Positions 49,132-57,962 of a stretch of 64,000 nt of DNA are shown piece after piece. The position numbers and the translations under genes are program-made. Position 1 is the first letter of the stretch. Every line of letters starts with the position of its first letter. The notes under the pieces were generated by a model, which searched no databases, had not been told where the DNA came from, and saw only the letters and a program-made list of their open reading frames with translations. The stretch lies in NCBI RefSeq assembly GCF_000953135.1, contig NZ_LN614827.1, positions 3,298,501 through 3,362,500 of the forward strand, given 5' to 3'. The DNA is from Legionella fallonii LLAP-10 (GTDB lineage Bacteria; Pseudomonadota; Gammaproteobacteria; Legionellales; Legionellaceae).

Positions 49132-49317
49132 AACGTCAGTTTCGGATAAGGGACTCAGATTTTACCTTGCCCCGTTCGGCCTGAGGAGGGCTTTAGCCCC
49201 TCCGAAGGCTAGGCACTGTACCAAAACCCTTGCGAGACGTCGCTAAAGCGACACCTCAGAGCGAACGGATCGAGATAGAGACTGGATCTAATATGCTTCT
49301 TATCCAAAACTGACGTT
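49132..49317. mobile_element. 186-bp MITE-like element, family A copy 2
   Basis: 19-bp ends AACGTCAGTTTCGGATAAG and CTTATCCAAAACTGACGTT pair at 18 of 19. AAGTT flanks both ends (49127-49131 and 49318-49322), a probable target duplication. The interior shares the CGATC...GAGACTGGATCT segment with copy 1 in inverse orientation. Confidence 0.75.
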
Positions 49318-49340
49318 AAGTTAAGATATTTCGAATCCCC
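49316..49340. repeat. 25-bp repeat shared with the legS2 upstream element
   Basis: Exact reverse complement of 23485-23509; directly adjoins the family A element and continues into a CGGCCGAGGCCG palindrome. Rest of the 49341-49610 spacer shows nothing clear. Confidence 0.7.
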
Positions 49341-49610
49341 TCGGCCGAGGCCGCTTAAATAATTACTTAAATTAATGAGGGTAAATCATCGGGTTATAGG
49401 CTCCCTGCCTCAGCACTATTATTGAGATTGTGATTCTAACCTATTGTAAATAAAATATTTATATCAATAATACATGACTGAAGCCGAGTGAGCTTGCATC
49501 GCTGTATCAAGTTTAGTGGGCTATGCTCTATGTGCTCTACTTCTATCAAAATAGGAACATATAGGTTATTCTCTTGAGCGATTCAAATTAACGCTTTTTA
49601 AGGGAATAAA

Positions 49611-50300
49611 ATGTCAAAAAAGAACATGATCATCAGTGCCCTGTCTTTACTGGTAGCATCCCCATGTTTTTCTGGGCTATATATTGGTGCCGGTGTCGGT
49701 CCTGAGGGTGCGCGATTTAATCAAAATTCGCATGTAACAAGACCAGGTACTTTTGATGTTATCGATAGAGAAAATTTCTCAGGTATAGGAGTATTTGGCA
49801 CTTTATTCGCAGGATATGGTTGGAATTATAAGCGTTTTTATTTAGCAGGCGAGATTAATGCGAATATTAGTTCTCTTGAATATAAATTAACTAACAAAGA
49901 ATATCTTCATGGAACACTCTCTAAAACAACATTTACGATTAAAAATAGTGAAGGGATTAGTGCTTTACCTGGATTCTTTCTTACTGAAAATACCTTATTT
50001 TATGGTCGAATCGGCTACATCAATGGCCGAGTAAAAATTAACGAATCCGATCCAACGATAGCAAGTGCGACAAAAAACCGTAACGGTATTCGTTATGGAT
50101 TAGGGCTCAGACAAAATATAACAGAGCGATTGACTGTGATGATGGATTACAGTCAAATCAATTATCAAAGTATCGATAGTTTGACTTTTGAACCCTTTGG
50201 TGGTGTTACAAAAAGTACTCAAATATTCCCTAATTCAGCCCAAGTTGCTTTTGGTGTTCTTTATAATTTTGATGTGCCTAAGAAAGAATATGTTAAATAG
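49611..50300 (+). CDS. Opa-like outer membrane beta-barrel protein
   Basis: 229 residues with signal peptide (about 1-21). An eight-stranded barrel of the OmpA/Opa-like porin family: LYIGAGVGPEGARF, IGVFGTLFAGYGW, FYLAGEINANIS, LFYGRIGYINGR, GIRYGLGLRQNI and VAFGVLYNFDV strands. AGGG precedes the start. No periplasmic domain. Likely a surface protein; function unknown. Confidence 0.82.
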   Translation: MSKKNMIISALSLLVASPCFSGLYIGAGVGPEGARFNQNSHVTRPGTFDVIDRENFSGIGVFGTLFAGYGWNYKRFYLAGEINANISSLEYKLTNKEYLHGTLSKTTFTIKNSEGISALPGFFLTENTLFYGRIGYINGRVKINESDPTIASATKNRNGIRYGLGLRQNITERLTVMMDYSQINYQSIDSLTFEPFGGVTKSTQIFPNSAQVAFGVLYNFDVPKKEYVK

Positions 50301-50356
50301 GCTTTCTTGACACCGCATAACGCATTGCGCCACATTCAGGAGCTCCTCTGAAGGAT

Positions 50357-50536
50357 ATGCAGCAAAAAGAAATTTTCAATGAAATCACATTAAGCTTGGG
50401 AGCATTATATATTCACGAAGGCTCTCAAATTTCAATCCAAAAAATCATTGCAGAGGTTGATAAAACGCTCTATCAGGCAAAAATGGAGGGGGAAAATAAG
50501 ATAATCGTACAGGAAATATTGGAATCTATCGTTTAA
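50357..50536 (+). pseudogene. C-terminal fragment of a GGDEF domain
   Basis: A 59-codon frame reads ITLSLGALYIHEGSQ, then VDKTLYQAKMEGENKII. This is the end of a GGDEF domain (the S-x-G strand and the A-D-x-A-L-Y-x-A-K helix). The signature and metal site are absent, so it is a leftover of a deleted diguanylate cyclase gene. Confidence 0.75.
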
Positions 50537-50644
50537 TTGTTTTTTTCTGGAATAGTCTAGCAAATGGATTAAACTTAAATTAGAGCACGATAGAGTTTGG
50601 AAAGAGGTCAAATAATTGATGAAGCCTTTATAAGGAATTAAATT

Positions 50645-51109
50645 ATGCTGATGTATAATATTCATCTTCAGTGGGAACGTGAAACAGAAGATTTTAATTA
50701 TAGAACTTATAATAGAAAACATACCGTATTTTTTAATGGTGGGCCTAAAATTGAAATTAATTCATCGTCTAATTTTATCCGTAATCCTCAATTCCACTCT
50801 CCTGAAGAACTATTAATTGCCTCTCTTTCCAGTTGTTTTCTCCTCACCTTTTTAGCCCTTTGCTCCAAAAAAAAATATATTGTGAACAGCTATCTCGATC
50901 AAGGATTTTGTCATATTAATGAACATGAACGAGTCATCACTGATATTGTTTTAAGTCCTATAGTTTTATTTGAGCAAGGCAGCAAACCAGATAAAACAAC
51001 CATGCGGGAATTGTTTGATGAGGCACATAATCTGTGTTTTATTGCTAACTCACTTAAGGTGCCTATAAGAATCAGCCCTGAATTTGCAGATACTCCAATA
51101 GAGAAATAA
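50645..51109 (+). CDS. OsmC-family peroxidase
   Basis: 154-residue OsmC/Ohr-fold protein. SPEELLIASLSSCFLLTFLAL (about 52-72) holds the first redox cysteine, and DEAHNLCFIANSLKVPI (about 128-144) the second, with the family's H-x-x-C-x-x-x-N arrangement. It would reduce organic hydroperoxides. AAGGA precedes ATG. Stands near other stress-related small genes. Confidence 0.88.
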   Translation: MLMYNIHLQWERETEDFNYRTYNRKHTVFFNGGPKIEINSSSNFIRNPQFHSPEELLIASLSSCFLLTFLALCSKKKYIVNSYLDQGFCHINEHERVITDIVLSPIVLFEQGSKPDKTTMRELFDEAHNLCFIANSLKVPIRISPEFADTPIEK

Positions 51110-51177
51110 TATTTTAAAGGTGAACCATCTAGAAAAATAATTATCGAGATGTATTAACCAACATGAGTGAATAAAAA

Positions 51178-51390
51178 ATGGTTCAGTTATTTATTAGATT
51201 TCTTTTTGTTATTTCAGGTGCCATTGCAAGCTGGTTTGTTGCTCGCGATGCATTACATTTCCCTATAATACAAATGGTTATTGCTGTACTTTTATTTACT
51301 TTTTTAATTCTCTCAATCGCATTTTGGCCTCAGATTAAGAATGGTTTGCAATACCTAAGTGGAAAGCACAAGAACCGCTTAAAGAAATAA
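51178..51390 (+). CDS. Small two-span membrane protein
   Basis: 70 residues with two membrane helices (FIRFLFVISGAIASWFVA and MVIAVLLFTFLILSIAFW) and a basic cytoplasmic tail (KHKNRLKK). No family recognised. Lies in the small stress gene cluster. Confidence 0.65.
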   Translation: MVQLFIRFLFVISGAIASWFVARDALHFPIIQMVIAVLLFTFLILSIAFWPQIKNGLQYLSGKHKNRLKK

Positions 51391-51395
51391 AAAAA

Positions 51396-51413
51396 CTCTT
51401 ATTTTGATAAGAG
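51396..51413 (-). terminator. Terminator for the PRC-barrel gene
   Basis: CTCTTAT and ATAAGAG form a 7-bp stem with a 4-nt loop; on the minus strand it is followed by a run of seven T. About 120 bp past the PRC-barrel stop. A second imperfect hairpin lies at about 51414-51450. Confidence 0.6.
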
Positions 51414-51533
51414 GAAACACAACTATACCCTTTATAGTCGCGTTCCCTCTATTTAGTATCATTAGTAATTTTTGTGTGATCACGACGATGGTTTGCAGAA
51501 AATTCAGTATAAATACTATTCTGAAGAGGTCTT

Positions 51534-51881
51534 TTATAATTTATCCCCAGAATAAAAACCACTAATAGTCGTTGTAAATTCTGCAGCAGAAAAATCTGGC
51601 CAGTGATCTTTATCAAATCCAGGAGCATCTTTTAAACGTTGTTTATCCACATTAAGGACAAAGCAATCATCTTGATTGTTGTATAAAAATAAATTCCAAG
51701 GTACAGCGAAGAATTTATTTCCAAATCCTAGAAAACCACCGAAATCCAGGACTAAATAGTTCACCCGCCCTGATTGTTTATCAATAACTACTTCTGCAAT
51801 TTCCCCTAATTTTTCATGATCTGAATTTATTACCTTAGCGCCAGTAATTTCGCCTGACTTGACTATTCCTCTATTTTCCAT
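51534..51881 (-). CDS. PRC-barrel domain protein
   Basis: 115 residues, one PRC-barrel (about 10-85): GAKVINSDHEKLGEIAEVVI, YLVLDFGGFLGFGNKFFAVP. These small beta-barrels bind RNA or protein partners, or occur in general stress proteins. The short C-terminal part is Asp/Phe-rich. Neighbours are osmotic/stress-type genes. Confidence 0.87.
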   Translation of the reverse strand: MENRGIVKSGEITGAKVINSDHEKLGEIAEVVIDKQSGRVNYLVLDFGGFLGFGNKFFAVPWNLFLYNNQDDCFVLNVDKQRLKDAPGFDKDHWPDFSAAEFTTTISGFYSGDKL

Positions 51882-51984
51882 TTTAACACTCCTTGTCTCG
51901 TTGAAATTAGACTTACATACCTCCTATCTATTAAAATATTAGTATCAGGATAAAAATAAATCAAATTATCCATTTATTTATCAC

Positions 51985-51994
51985 CTATGCTTTA
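51985..51994 (+). promoter_or_regulatory. Sigma-S-like -10 element
   Basis: CTATGCTTTA fits the RpoS -10 consensus CTAYRCTTAA at 9 of 10; 27 bp before the DUF3309 start. Confidence 0.4.
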
Positions 51995-52021
51995 AAGGAT
52001 AATATAAAAGGGAATTTTATT

Positions 52022-52177
52022 ATGAGATTAATTCTATTAGTTATCTTAATTGTACTTCTATTAGGGGCATTGCCCACTTGGCCTTACAGTGGTGATTGGG
52101 GATATTATCCGAGTGGAGGTATAGGCTTAGCTCTTCTTATTGTTATTCTTATATTGCTCCTACGTCGTGGTTCTTAA
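52022..52177 (+). CDS. DUF3309 small membrane protein
   Basis: 51 residues: MRLILLVILIVLLLGALPTW, then PYSGDWGYYPSGG and a second hydrophobic helix, ending RRGS. This helix-WGYYPSGG-helix pattern is the DUF3309 family, small membrane proteins of unknown, probably stress-related function. AAAGGGAA precedes the ATG, and a strong terminator follows at once. Confidence 0.85.
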   Translation: MRLILLVILIVLLLGALPTWPYSGDWGYYPSGGIGLALLIVILILLLRRGS

Positions 52178-52204
52178 AAAAGGAGAGAATGCTCTCCTTT
52201 TTTT
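52176..52204 (+). terminator. Rho-independent terminator
   Basis: AAAAAAGGAGAG-AATG-CTCTCCTTTTTTT: 6-bp GC-containing stem extended by A-T pairs, 4-nt loop and T-run, overlapping the DUF3309 stop. Confidence 0.85.
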
Positions 52205-52227
52205 AAGAACCATAACACTTAAGTGCC

Positions 52228-52854
52228 TTATGAAGGAGAACTTATATTCTGTTCTTCTCTTTTACAACGCATTCCATAACAAGCTCCAATACAGCTGGAT
52301 AATGCACCAATAAAAAATAAAATAAACAGAATCCAACCACTCCAAGCTAAATGTTTAGAACTCATATTCAGCGTTTGTTGTGACGTTACCTTTTGTTCAG
52401 AAGCTGACGCACTTACATCCGTGTCAGACATTTTTGTGTTAGACACTTCAGTGGGGGCAGTTAACGCGGGATTTAAATTTTCTTCATAAAAATCAACATA
52501 ATGAGCGATGGGCACTAGTAATATGGCACTCAACATCAATGCGATACTCCAAGTAATAAATCCATAAAGCACCCCTCCATGACAATAACAATGATAGAAC
52601 CGACCTAAATAGCCTGCAACAAATCCAGCGGTCCCCATTGCAGCAATAACTCCAATTAATAAACCTAAGATACCTCCTATAGCAATAGCTGTGGCACCAT
52701 TGGCAGTTGCGGTATATGCGCTTAAACCAATTGCCATGCTAAAAATATTGAGTAAAAATCCAAGTCCTACACCGACAAATGCCCCAGCCAAAATCGCTGT
52801 CCAATAAATATGAGTCAGGGTTGTTTTATAGCATTTTTGATCATCCGTAATCAT
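52228..52854 (-). CDS. Hypothetical four-helix membrane protein
   Basis: 208 residues with Gly/Ala-rich membrane helices at about 18-42, 55-82, 92-115 and 168-192. A polar 40-residue Ser/Thr-rich loop (about 125-165) separates the last helix. YW-x-AILAGAFVGVGLGFLLN and the glycine zippers resemble YrzE/TIGR04086-like proteins, without firm assignment. It follows the 25-residue peptide gene by 15 bp, likely one operon. Confidence 0.72.
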   Translation of the reverse strand: MITDDQKCYKTTLTHIYWTAILAGAFVGVGLGFLLNIFSMAIGLSAYTATANGATAIAIGGILGLLIGVIAAMGTAGFVAGYLGRFYHCYCHGGVLYGFITWSIALMLSAILLVPIAHYVDFYEENLNPALTAPTEVSNTKMSDTDVSASASEQKVTSQQTLNMSSKHLAWSGWILFILFFIGALSSCIGACYGMRCKREEQNISSPS

Positions 52855-52869
52855 AATAATATCCTCTTT

Positions 52870-52947
52870 TTAAATGTGAGAAATTAACCAAATTAATACT
52901 AATAAACTCACCGGAACACCTAGCAGCCATGCAATGATATATCCCAT
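52870..52947 (-). CDS. 25-residue membrane peptide
   Basis: MGYIIAWLLGVPVSLLVLIW then LISHI. A perfect AAGGAGG lies 5 bases before the ATG. One hydrophobic helix with a Trp and Gly-x-Pro kink. Such tiny conserved peptides occur next to stress genes in many Gammaproteobacteria. First gene of the unit with the four-helix protein. Confidence 0.7.
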   Translation of the reverse strand: MGYIIAWLLGVPVSLLVLIWLISHI

Positions 52948-53140
52948 GATATCCTCCTTAAAATGGCGTCCAAAAAAATCAAATTTTAACCATTTTGTTA
53001 GAAAATTATAGAACAAAAAGGGAATATTTTCTCTATTATTGATTAAGCCATTTACCGCAACTCTGTCGAATGCATCTACTCATAAAATGTATTTTTTGAC
53101 TTAATATTTTAAAATAAGCTCGCTTTCAAAACAAAATGTA

Positions 53141-53150
53141 CTATACTTTA
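53141..53150 (+). promoter_or_regulatory. Sigma-S-like -10 element of csbD
   Basis: CTATACTTTA preceded by TGTA, an RpoS-type extended -10, 32 bp before the csbD start. CsbD-family genes are typically general-stress controlled. Confidence 0.5.
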
Positions 53151-53181
53151 ATCGTCAACTATTCAACTCAAGGAGGATAAA

Positions 53182-53385
53182 ATGAATACAGATATATTTC
53201 AGGGAAAATGGGAAGAAATAAAGGGACGAATGAAAAAAACTTGGGGTAAATTAACAGATGATGACCTTAAAGTTATTGAAGGGACACATCAAGAAATCTA
53301 TGGAATACTTCAAAAGCATTATGGCTACTCAAAAGATGAAGCCGAAAAAGCTATCAAAGATTTTCAAAAAGAAACTAGACACTAA
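53182..53385 (+). CDS. CsbD-family stress protein
   Basis: 67-residue CsbD/YjbJ-type protein, small, hydrophilic and helical. MNTDIFQGKWEEIKGRMKKT followed by WGKLTDDDL is the family signature. Role unknown; abundant under general stress in other bacteria. AAGGAGG precedes the start. Confidence 0.93.
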   Translation: MNTDIFQGKWEEIKGRMKKTWGKLTDDDLKVIEGTHQEIYGILQKHYGYSKDEAEKAIKDFQKETRH

Positions 53386-53410
53386 TTATTAAATGAAATA
53401 AGGACATATC

Positions 53411-53650
53411 ATGAAAAAATTGATTATAGCTTCTTTTATTTTAAGCTCATCTGTCAGTTTTGCTGCGACTCACACTGACATGAATGCGCAATGGATTTGT
53501 ACTACCAACGCGAGCAGTAGCGATACATCTGCAGATAAAGCTGCAGATGATAAAATGGCAAAAACTCAAGGGTCTTCACACAAATCCTTTTCTTTTGCAG
53601 CTCAAAATTGCCGTGACTGCACAAAAATAACTTGCGAAGTGAAAAACTAA
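53411..53650 (+). CDS. Small secreted cysteine-containing protein
   Basis: 79 residues with signal peptide (about 1-18, SVSFA|AT). The mature part has a Ser/Asp/Lys-rich linker and four cysteines (WICTT, NCRDCTKITCEV) that may form disulfides. No family recognised. AAGGA precedes ATG, 25 bp after csbD. Confidence 0.7.
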   Translation: MKKLIIASFILSSSVSFAATHTDMNAQWICTTNASSSDTSADKAADDKMAKTQGSSHKSFSFAAQNCRDCTKITCEVKN

Positions 53651-53657
53651 ATCTACA

Positions 53658-53694
53658 TTATAAGGATTTAGACGAACCGTCTAAATCCTTATAA
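53658..53694 (+). terminator. 17-bp stem hairpin after the csbD unit
   Basis: TTATAAGGATTTAGACG and CGTCTAAATCCTTATAA are perfect inverted arms around a 3-nt loop, with a T-run (ATTATTTTTTT) shortly after. Confidence 0.75.
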
Positions 53695-53817
53695 GAAACT
53701 ATTATTTTTTTAATTCCCTTGAGGATACTTCCCCATTTTTCATCGCATCTATTTATTTGTTTATTTCCACGGAATTAATTTGCAGAACTTTATAAAATTC
53801 ATACCCTTCCAAATTTG

Positions 53818-53827
53818 CTATACTATA
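53818..53827 (+). promoter_or_regulatory. Sigma-S-like -10 element of the nitroreductase gene
   Basis: CTATACTATA with the CTAYRCT core, 61 bp before the start codon. Confidence 0.4.
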
Positions 53828-53888
53828 GTTTTAATTTAAGGTATAACAATAAAAACTCAGTTTATAGCGGACATGCTAGGAGCCAGCC

Positions 53889-54488
53889 ATGGAAAATCCA
53901 GAGTTAATCCATCATCATAAAATGGATGTGACAGAAGCCATATACGATCGCCGGGCAGTAAGGGATTATTTACCGAAGAAAGTTGATTCCGCTATTATTC
54001 ATCAATTATTGGATGCAGCAACACAAGCCCCTTCAGCCCTTCATGAGGAATCCAGAGCCTTTGTAGTTATTCAGAATAAACGCATACTCGATCGCATATC
54101 AGAAAGCGCCAAACAGATAACAACTAAGGACAGCAAAAATAGTAAAGATTTACAACTCGCCCACGTTCTTGAAACAGTACAGCAAAAAGAATTTAATGTT
54201 TTTTACAATGCACAAACGCTAATTGTGATATGCAGTCGTTTTAAAGGGCCCCATGTTAATGCTGATTGCTGGTTAGCCGCTGAGAACCTAATGCTTTCGG
54301 CCCTTACCTATGATCTTGCATCCTGCGTGATTGGCTTTGCTATACCTGCCCTAAATCTCCCTGAATGGAAGGAGGAGTTAGGAATACCTAAAAAAATGAC
54401 TGCCGTTGCGCCAATTATTCTTGGCTGGCCAGCGAGAAAAGCATTAGCCCCTCCTCGCCAACCCCCCATTATTCTAGAATGGAAATAG
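53889..54488 (+). CDS. Nitroreductase-family flavoprotein
   Basis: 199 residues, FMN-binding nitroreductase fold. YDRRAVRDYLPKKVD near residue 20 is the FMN phosphate-binding R-R-x-x-R motif. LLDAATQAPSALHEESRAFV, NADCWLAAENLMLSALTYDL and the C-terminal VAPIILGWPA are conserved blocks. NAD(P)H-dependent reductase of unknown substrate. AGGAG precedes ATG. Confidence 0.9.
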   Translation: MENPELIHHHKMDVTEAIYDRRAVRDYLPKKVDSAIIHQLLDAATQAPSALHEESRAFVVIQNKRILDRISESAKQITTKDSKNSKDLQLAHVLETVQQKEFNVFYNAQTLIVICSRFKGPHVNADCWLAAENLMLSALTYDLASCVIGFAIPALNLPEWKEELGIPKKMTAVAPIILGWPARKALAPPRQPPIILEWK

Positions 54489-54553
54489 CTGAGCCGAAAC
54501 AGCATTGTTGGGTTAAACTGCGTTAAAACATAATTACGGGGACATAGCCCAAC

Positions 54554-55918
54554 TTAGCTCATGACCAATTGCTGTTTCTCTTCATTTTCGGGAGACAATT
54601 GAAAACCACCAATTAAAGCTTGTATCTCAGGAGCCACGACATGGATCCCGAATGACTGTTTTGCCCCCTGAGCATATATAAAATCCAATAGTTCCTCCTC
54701 ATAATAACTTAAATTAAGAATAGAATGCCATGAAAATAACTGGTGTTCTTTTCCATTTTCAAATCGCTGTAGCACATTAGCTAAAATCCAATAAATAAAT
54801 TTATTGCTTGAGCCAACTAGTGGAATTTTGGAGCAAGCCCGTTCGACATCGTCATAGGTATTATCAGTAAATGCCGTTAATAATCCCATTGTTTCAAATG
54901 CTTTATTGATCTCTTGATAATTGTAACGCTCGAATAATTTTCTCATCGCATAATCTAGTCTATTCCAATTACCGAATTCTGCCTTGATAAATGCTTGAAA
55001 CAACCACAACCATTGAGGTTGTCCTTCTTTAACTTCGCCTATCTGCTTAAGCGCTTGCCGCAATTTCCATTCCAAACTATAAGTTGGATTAGTAATTAAT
55101 AATTTCGCCAAACGAAATAAACGGATAGGATCTTTAGCAAACGCATCTAGAGGATCACTAACAGAGGTTATTACTTTTCCCTGCTGGGCTTTTAATGCAT
55201 TGAAAAAACTAAACACGGAAAACTCACTCTCTACAGTAAACTCAACATACAACGCGTTTAAATTGAAATCTCGAGTTAAATAGTCTGCCTCTAATGTTTT
55301 GCCTATATCCTTTGACTGTTCACATTTTTTTACAGAAAAATCCAGGGTAACTCCCTGCCCTAAATCACAGAATAGTATGGGAAATTTGTTACTTCTTCGT
55401 TCCGAATTGATCTTCTTAGTTTCCAGATATTTTTGAATCAAATCCAAATCTGCATTAATAACCAAAATATCATAATCATTAGGTTTTAGAGCATCAAGAA
55501 TATTCGCTGGGCAACCTCCAGTGAGATAAAATTTAGCATCAGGAAACTGAACACGTAACTCATCAATTAGTTGGATCATCTGCGGAGGAAATTGACTTCT
55601 TTTAATAGTCAATGACTTAGGTAAGTTTGCCTTATAATGAGAAGGAAAAAATTCTAGAGCTTTAGGATCGAGGCGGAATTTTGTTTTTTTATCCCCGTCG
55701 CTTTTAGTTGCCATTTGTGATTGCTTATCAAGATCGAGTGAGGCACTACCCACCTCTACTGGAGGAGACAATGGAGCAACTACTTCGGTTTGATCTGCAG
55801 TAACAGCTTCTGGTTGTGGTTCATCATCTTCTTTTATAGAGTATCCAAAACAATACATCCATAAATCGCTTATTAGAGAAGAAATATAATCTTTAATTTT
55901 ATTAAATAAATACAACAT
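54554..55918 (-). CDS. Poly(A) polymerase/CCA-transferase-like nucleotidyltransferase
   Basis: 454 residues. Residues 1-85 are an extra, low-complexity acidic N-terminus. A class II nucleotidyltransferase head follows: LTGG (132-135), D148-Y-D150 metal site, D193 as third carboxylate, RDFNLNAL (216-223) and DPIRLFRLAK (263-272). The usual GG-x-V-R-D is GGCPANI, so the loop after GG is altered. The C-terminal part (about 280-454) is helical. RNA tailing activity is possible; the N-terminus and changed motif set it apart from PcnB and Cca, and it may be an effector. GGAGG precedes ATG. Confidence 0.75.
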   Translation of the reverse strand: MLYLFNKIKDYISSLISDLWMYCFGYSIKEDDEPQPEAVTADQTEVVAPLSPPVEVGSASLDLDKQSQMATKSDGDKKTKFRLDPKALEFFPSHYKANLPKSLTIKRSQFPPQMIQLIDELRVQFPDAKFYLTGGCPANILDALKPNDYDILVINADLDLIQKYLETKKINSERRSNKFPILFCDLGQGVTLDFSVKKCEQSKDIGKTLEADYLTRDFNLNALYVEFTVESEFSVFSFFNALKAQQGKVITSVSDPLDAFAKDPIRLFRLAKLLITNPTYSLEWKLRQALKQIGEVKEGQPQWLWLFQAFIKAEFGNWNRLDYAMRKLFERYNYQEINKAFETMGLLTAFTDNTYDDVERACSKIPLVGSSNKFIYWILANVLQRFENGKEHQLFSWHSILNLSYYEEELLDFIYAQGAKQSFGIHVVAPEIQALIGGFQLSPENEEKQQLVMS

Positions 55919-56379
55919 TGCTGTCCTCCAATATGAACCACTGTCTTTTTATCAATTCATTAAAATGCTCCCTGTAATCATTAGCTTAAGTGCTAGAGCT
56001 ACGCTAGTTTGTAGCTGAATTCCATACTCATTGATACTGTTTGTCAGATATAACCGGATAGGTGGGATCAAACCAGCCTTTAAGGGCTGGCATTATACAT
56101 AATAAATAAAATATAATCATTTTGTTTTGAAAAATAATTCCATGTAAATTTCATCAAATGCCATCTGGAAACTTACCGCGCTTTTGTTACTCTCTAGCAG
56201 AAAACACAATCAGCATATTTCTTACTATGGCCGATTTGATGGATTAAATGAGGTCTACTAAGTAAGGGGATTTAGTGACCCTGTGAGATATTATGGTCAT
56301 ACGGAATTGGGCTTTTATTTTGCCAAAATAACCTAATTCTTGATAAAGTCATCAATTAAAGCCGATTTTGAGTCCATTT
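55919..56379. other. Intergenic region without recognised gene
   Basis: AT-rich spacer between divergent genes. A small hairpin CCAGCC-TTTAAG-GGCTGG lies at 56073-56090. I see no other structure. Confidence 0.4.
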
Positions 56380-57870
56380 ATGCTAAAAACCATTGAGACC
56401 ATGCCTAAAGGAGTAACCTCTCTCTATTTTATTCAAGCATTCTCAACTTTTTCATATGCTATTTTATATTCTTCTCTCCCCTTATATATCACCAAACAAA
56501 TTGGTCTATCCAACACCTTATCTAATAGTATTGTCGGCTTATTTTTAGCATTCAATTACCTATTACAATTACTAGGTGGATTGATTGGTGGTCGTTACCT
56601 TGGCAATAAAACATTGTTTTTTATCACTATTATTATCCAAACTATAGGATTAGTATTTTTAGCCCTAAGTCATGCATCCGTCCTATACTTAGGGCTTAGT
56701 TTTTTTCTCGTAGGCTGTGGACTGAATACGACGTGCTACAACAATATGATGACTCAGCGTTTTACCGCAGAGGATAACCGCAGAGAAAATGCATTTATTC
56801 TAAGTTATGGAGCCATGAACATAGGTTTTTGTGCCGGTTATATTGCCAGTGGTTTTTTTGATTACTCCAACCAATATCAATACTTGTTTTATTTGTGCAT
56901 GGTGACTAATGCCATCACCTTATTGCTAATCACCAAATCATGGTCTTATCTTACCGATAAAAATACACCACTAATACAAATCAAAGATCCTGCTCGCTTA
57001 CTCAACAAAAAGCTAATTGGGTTAACCATTACCCTGCTTCTTATTCCCAGCATGTTCTTATGTTTTCATTCAGCCCATCTTAGCAATGGGCTGGTCGTGT
57101 TACTTAGTCTTATTATGTTTTCTATAGTGATTACTATAGGACTTAAACAAAAATCCTCAGCAATGAAACAAAAAATCATGGCCTATTTGATTTTGGCAGC
57201 AAGCTCTATAGTTTTTTGGATGATTTATTTGACTGGTCCAGTAGGCATAACTCTTTTTATCAAAAATAATGTGGATAGAAGTTTTTTAGGCTTTGAATTG
57301 GCCACTCAGTGGGTTAAAAATATTAATCCATTAGCTATAGTGCTATGTGCACCACTGCTTACGCTGCTCATTAATAAACTCATCATCAAAGGGTATAAAT
57401 CGACGATAGTGATGCAATTTATTGCTGCCTTTCTCTTACTGGCCTTATCGTTTTTTCTGCTTTCGTGCGGAATTATGTATTCTAATACTCAAGGATATAC
57501 TGGTCTGTATTGGGTAATAGGTTACGTTATCTTACAAGGCATGGCTGAATTACTCATTGCACCTATTGGTTTTGCAATGATAGGACGAATAGCCCCCTCA
57601 GAATTACAAGGAGTTTTAATGGGCACATGGATGCTAGTTACCGGGGTTGCGGCTTCCCTATCACATTATCTCTCAAATGCTATGACCAAAATAGAATCGA
57701 TAAATCCTCTAGCCACTAATGATGATTTTCTTAAAGTATTTAAGCAATTAAGTTTTTGGGCTTTCATTACAGCGATGCTGCTCTATTTTATTGCACCCAA
57801 GATCAGAAGTCTTATTGAAAATGAAGAGGACTCTCAAAAAGAGGGGGCGGAAATAGTTTCTATAACGTGA
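56380..57870 (+). CDS. POT-like MFS transporter
   Basis: About 496 residues from ATG 56380. Twelve to fourteen membrane helices. LGGLIGGRYLGNKTLFFITI and LVGCGLNTTCYNNMMTQRF match the proton-dependent oligopeptide transporter signatures. The first-helix E-x-x-E-R-F motif needed for proton coupling in POT proteins is replaced by FIQAFSTF, so the mechanism or substrate may differ. Inner membrane. Followed by a small membrane protein gene, possibly an operon. Confidence 0.82.
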   Translation: MLKTIETMPKGVTSLYFIQAFSTFSYAILYSSLPLYITKQIGLSNTLSNSIVGLFLAFNYLLQLLGGLIGGRYLGNKTLFFITIIIQTIGLVFLALSHASVLYLGLSFFLVGCGLNTTCYNNMMTQRFTAEDNRRENAFILSYGAMNIGFCAGYIASGFFDYSNQYQYLFYLCMVTNAITLLLITKSWSYLTDKNTPLIQIKDPARLLNKKLIGLTITLLLIPSMFLCFHSAHLSNGLVVLLSLIMFSIVITIGLKQKSSAMKQKIMAYLILAASSIVFWMIYLTGPVGITLFIKNNVDRSFLGFELATQWVKNINPLAIVLCAPLLTLLINKLIIKGYKSTIVMQFIAAFLLLALSFFLLSCGIMYSNTQGYTGLYWVIGYVILQGMAELLIAPIGFAMIGRIAPSELQGVLMGTWMLVTGVAASLSHYLSNAMTKIESINPLATNDDFLKVFKQLSFWAFITAMLLYFIAPKIRSLIENEEDSQKEGAEIVSIT

Positions 57871-57962
57871 TTAAAGCTCAAGGATATTAGGAAGGTCTTT
57901 ATTCCTTAACCTGACAACAGTTATACTCTATTGAGTTCACCCTCATAGAGAAAACCTAGCAA

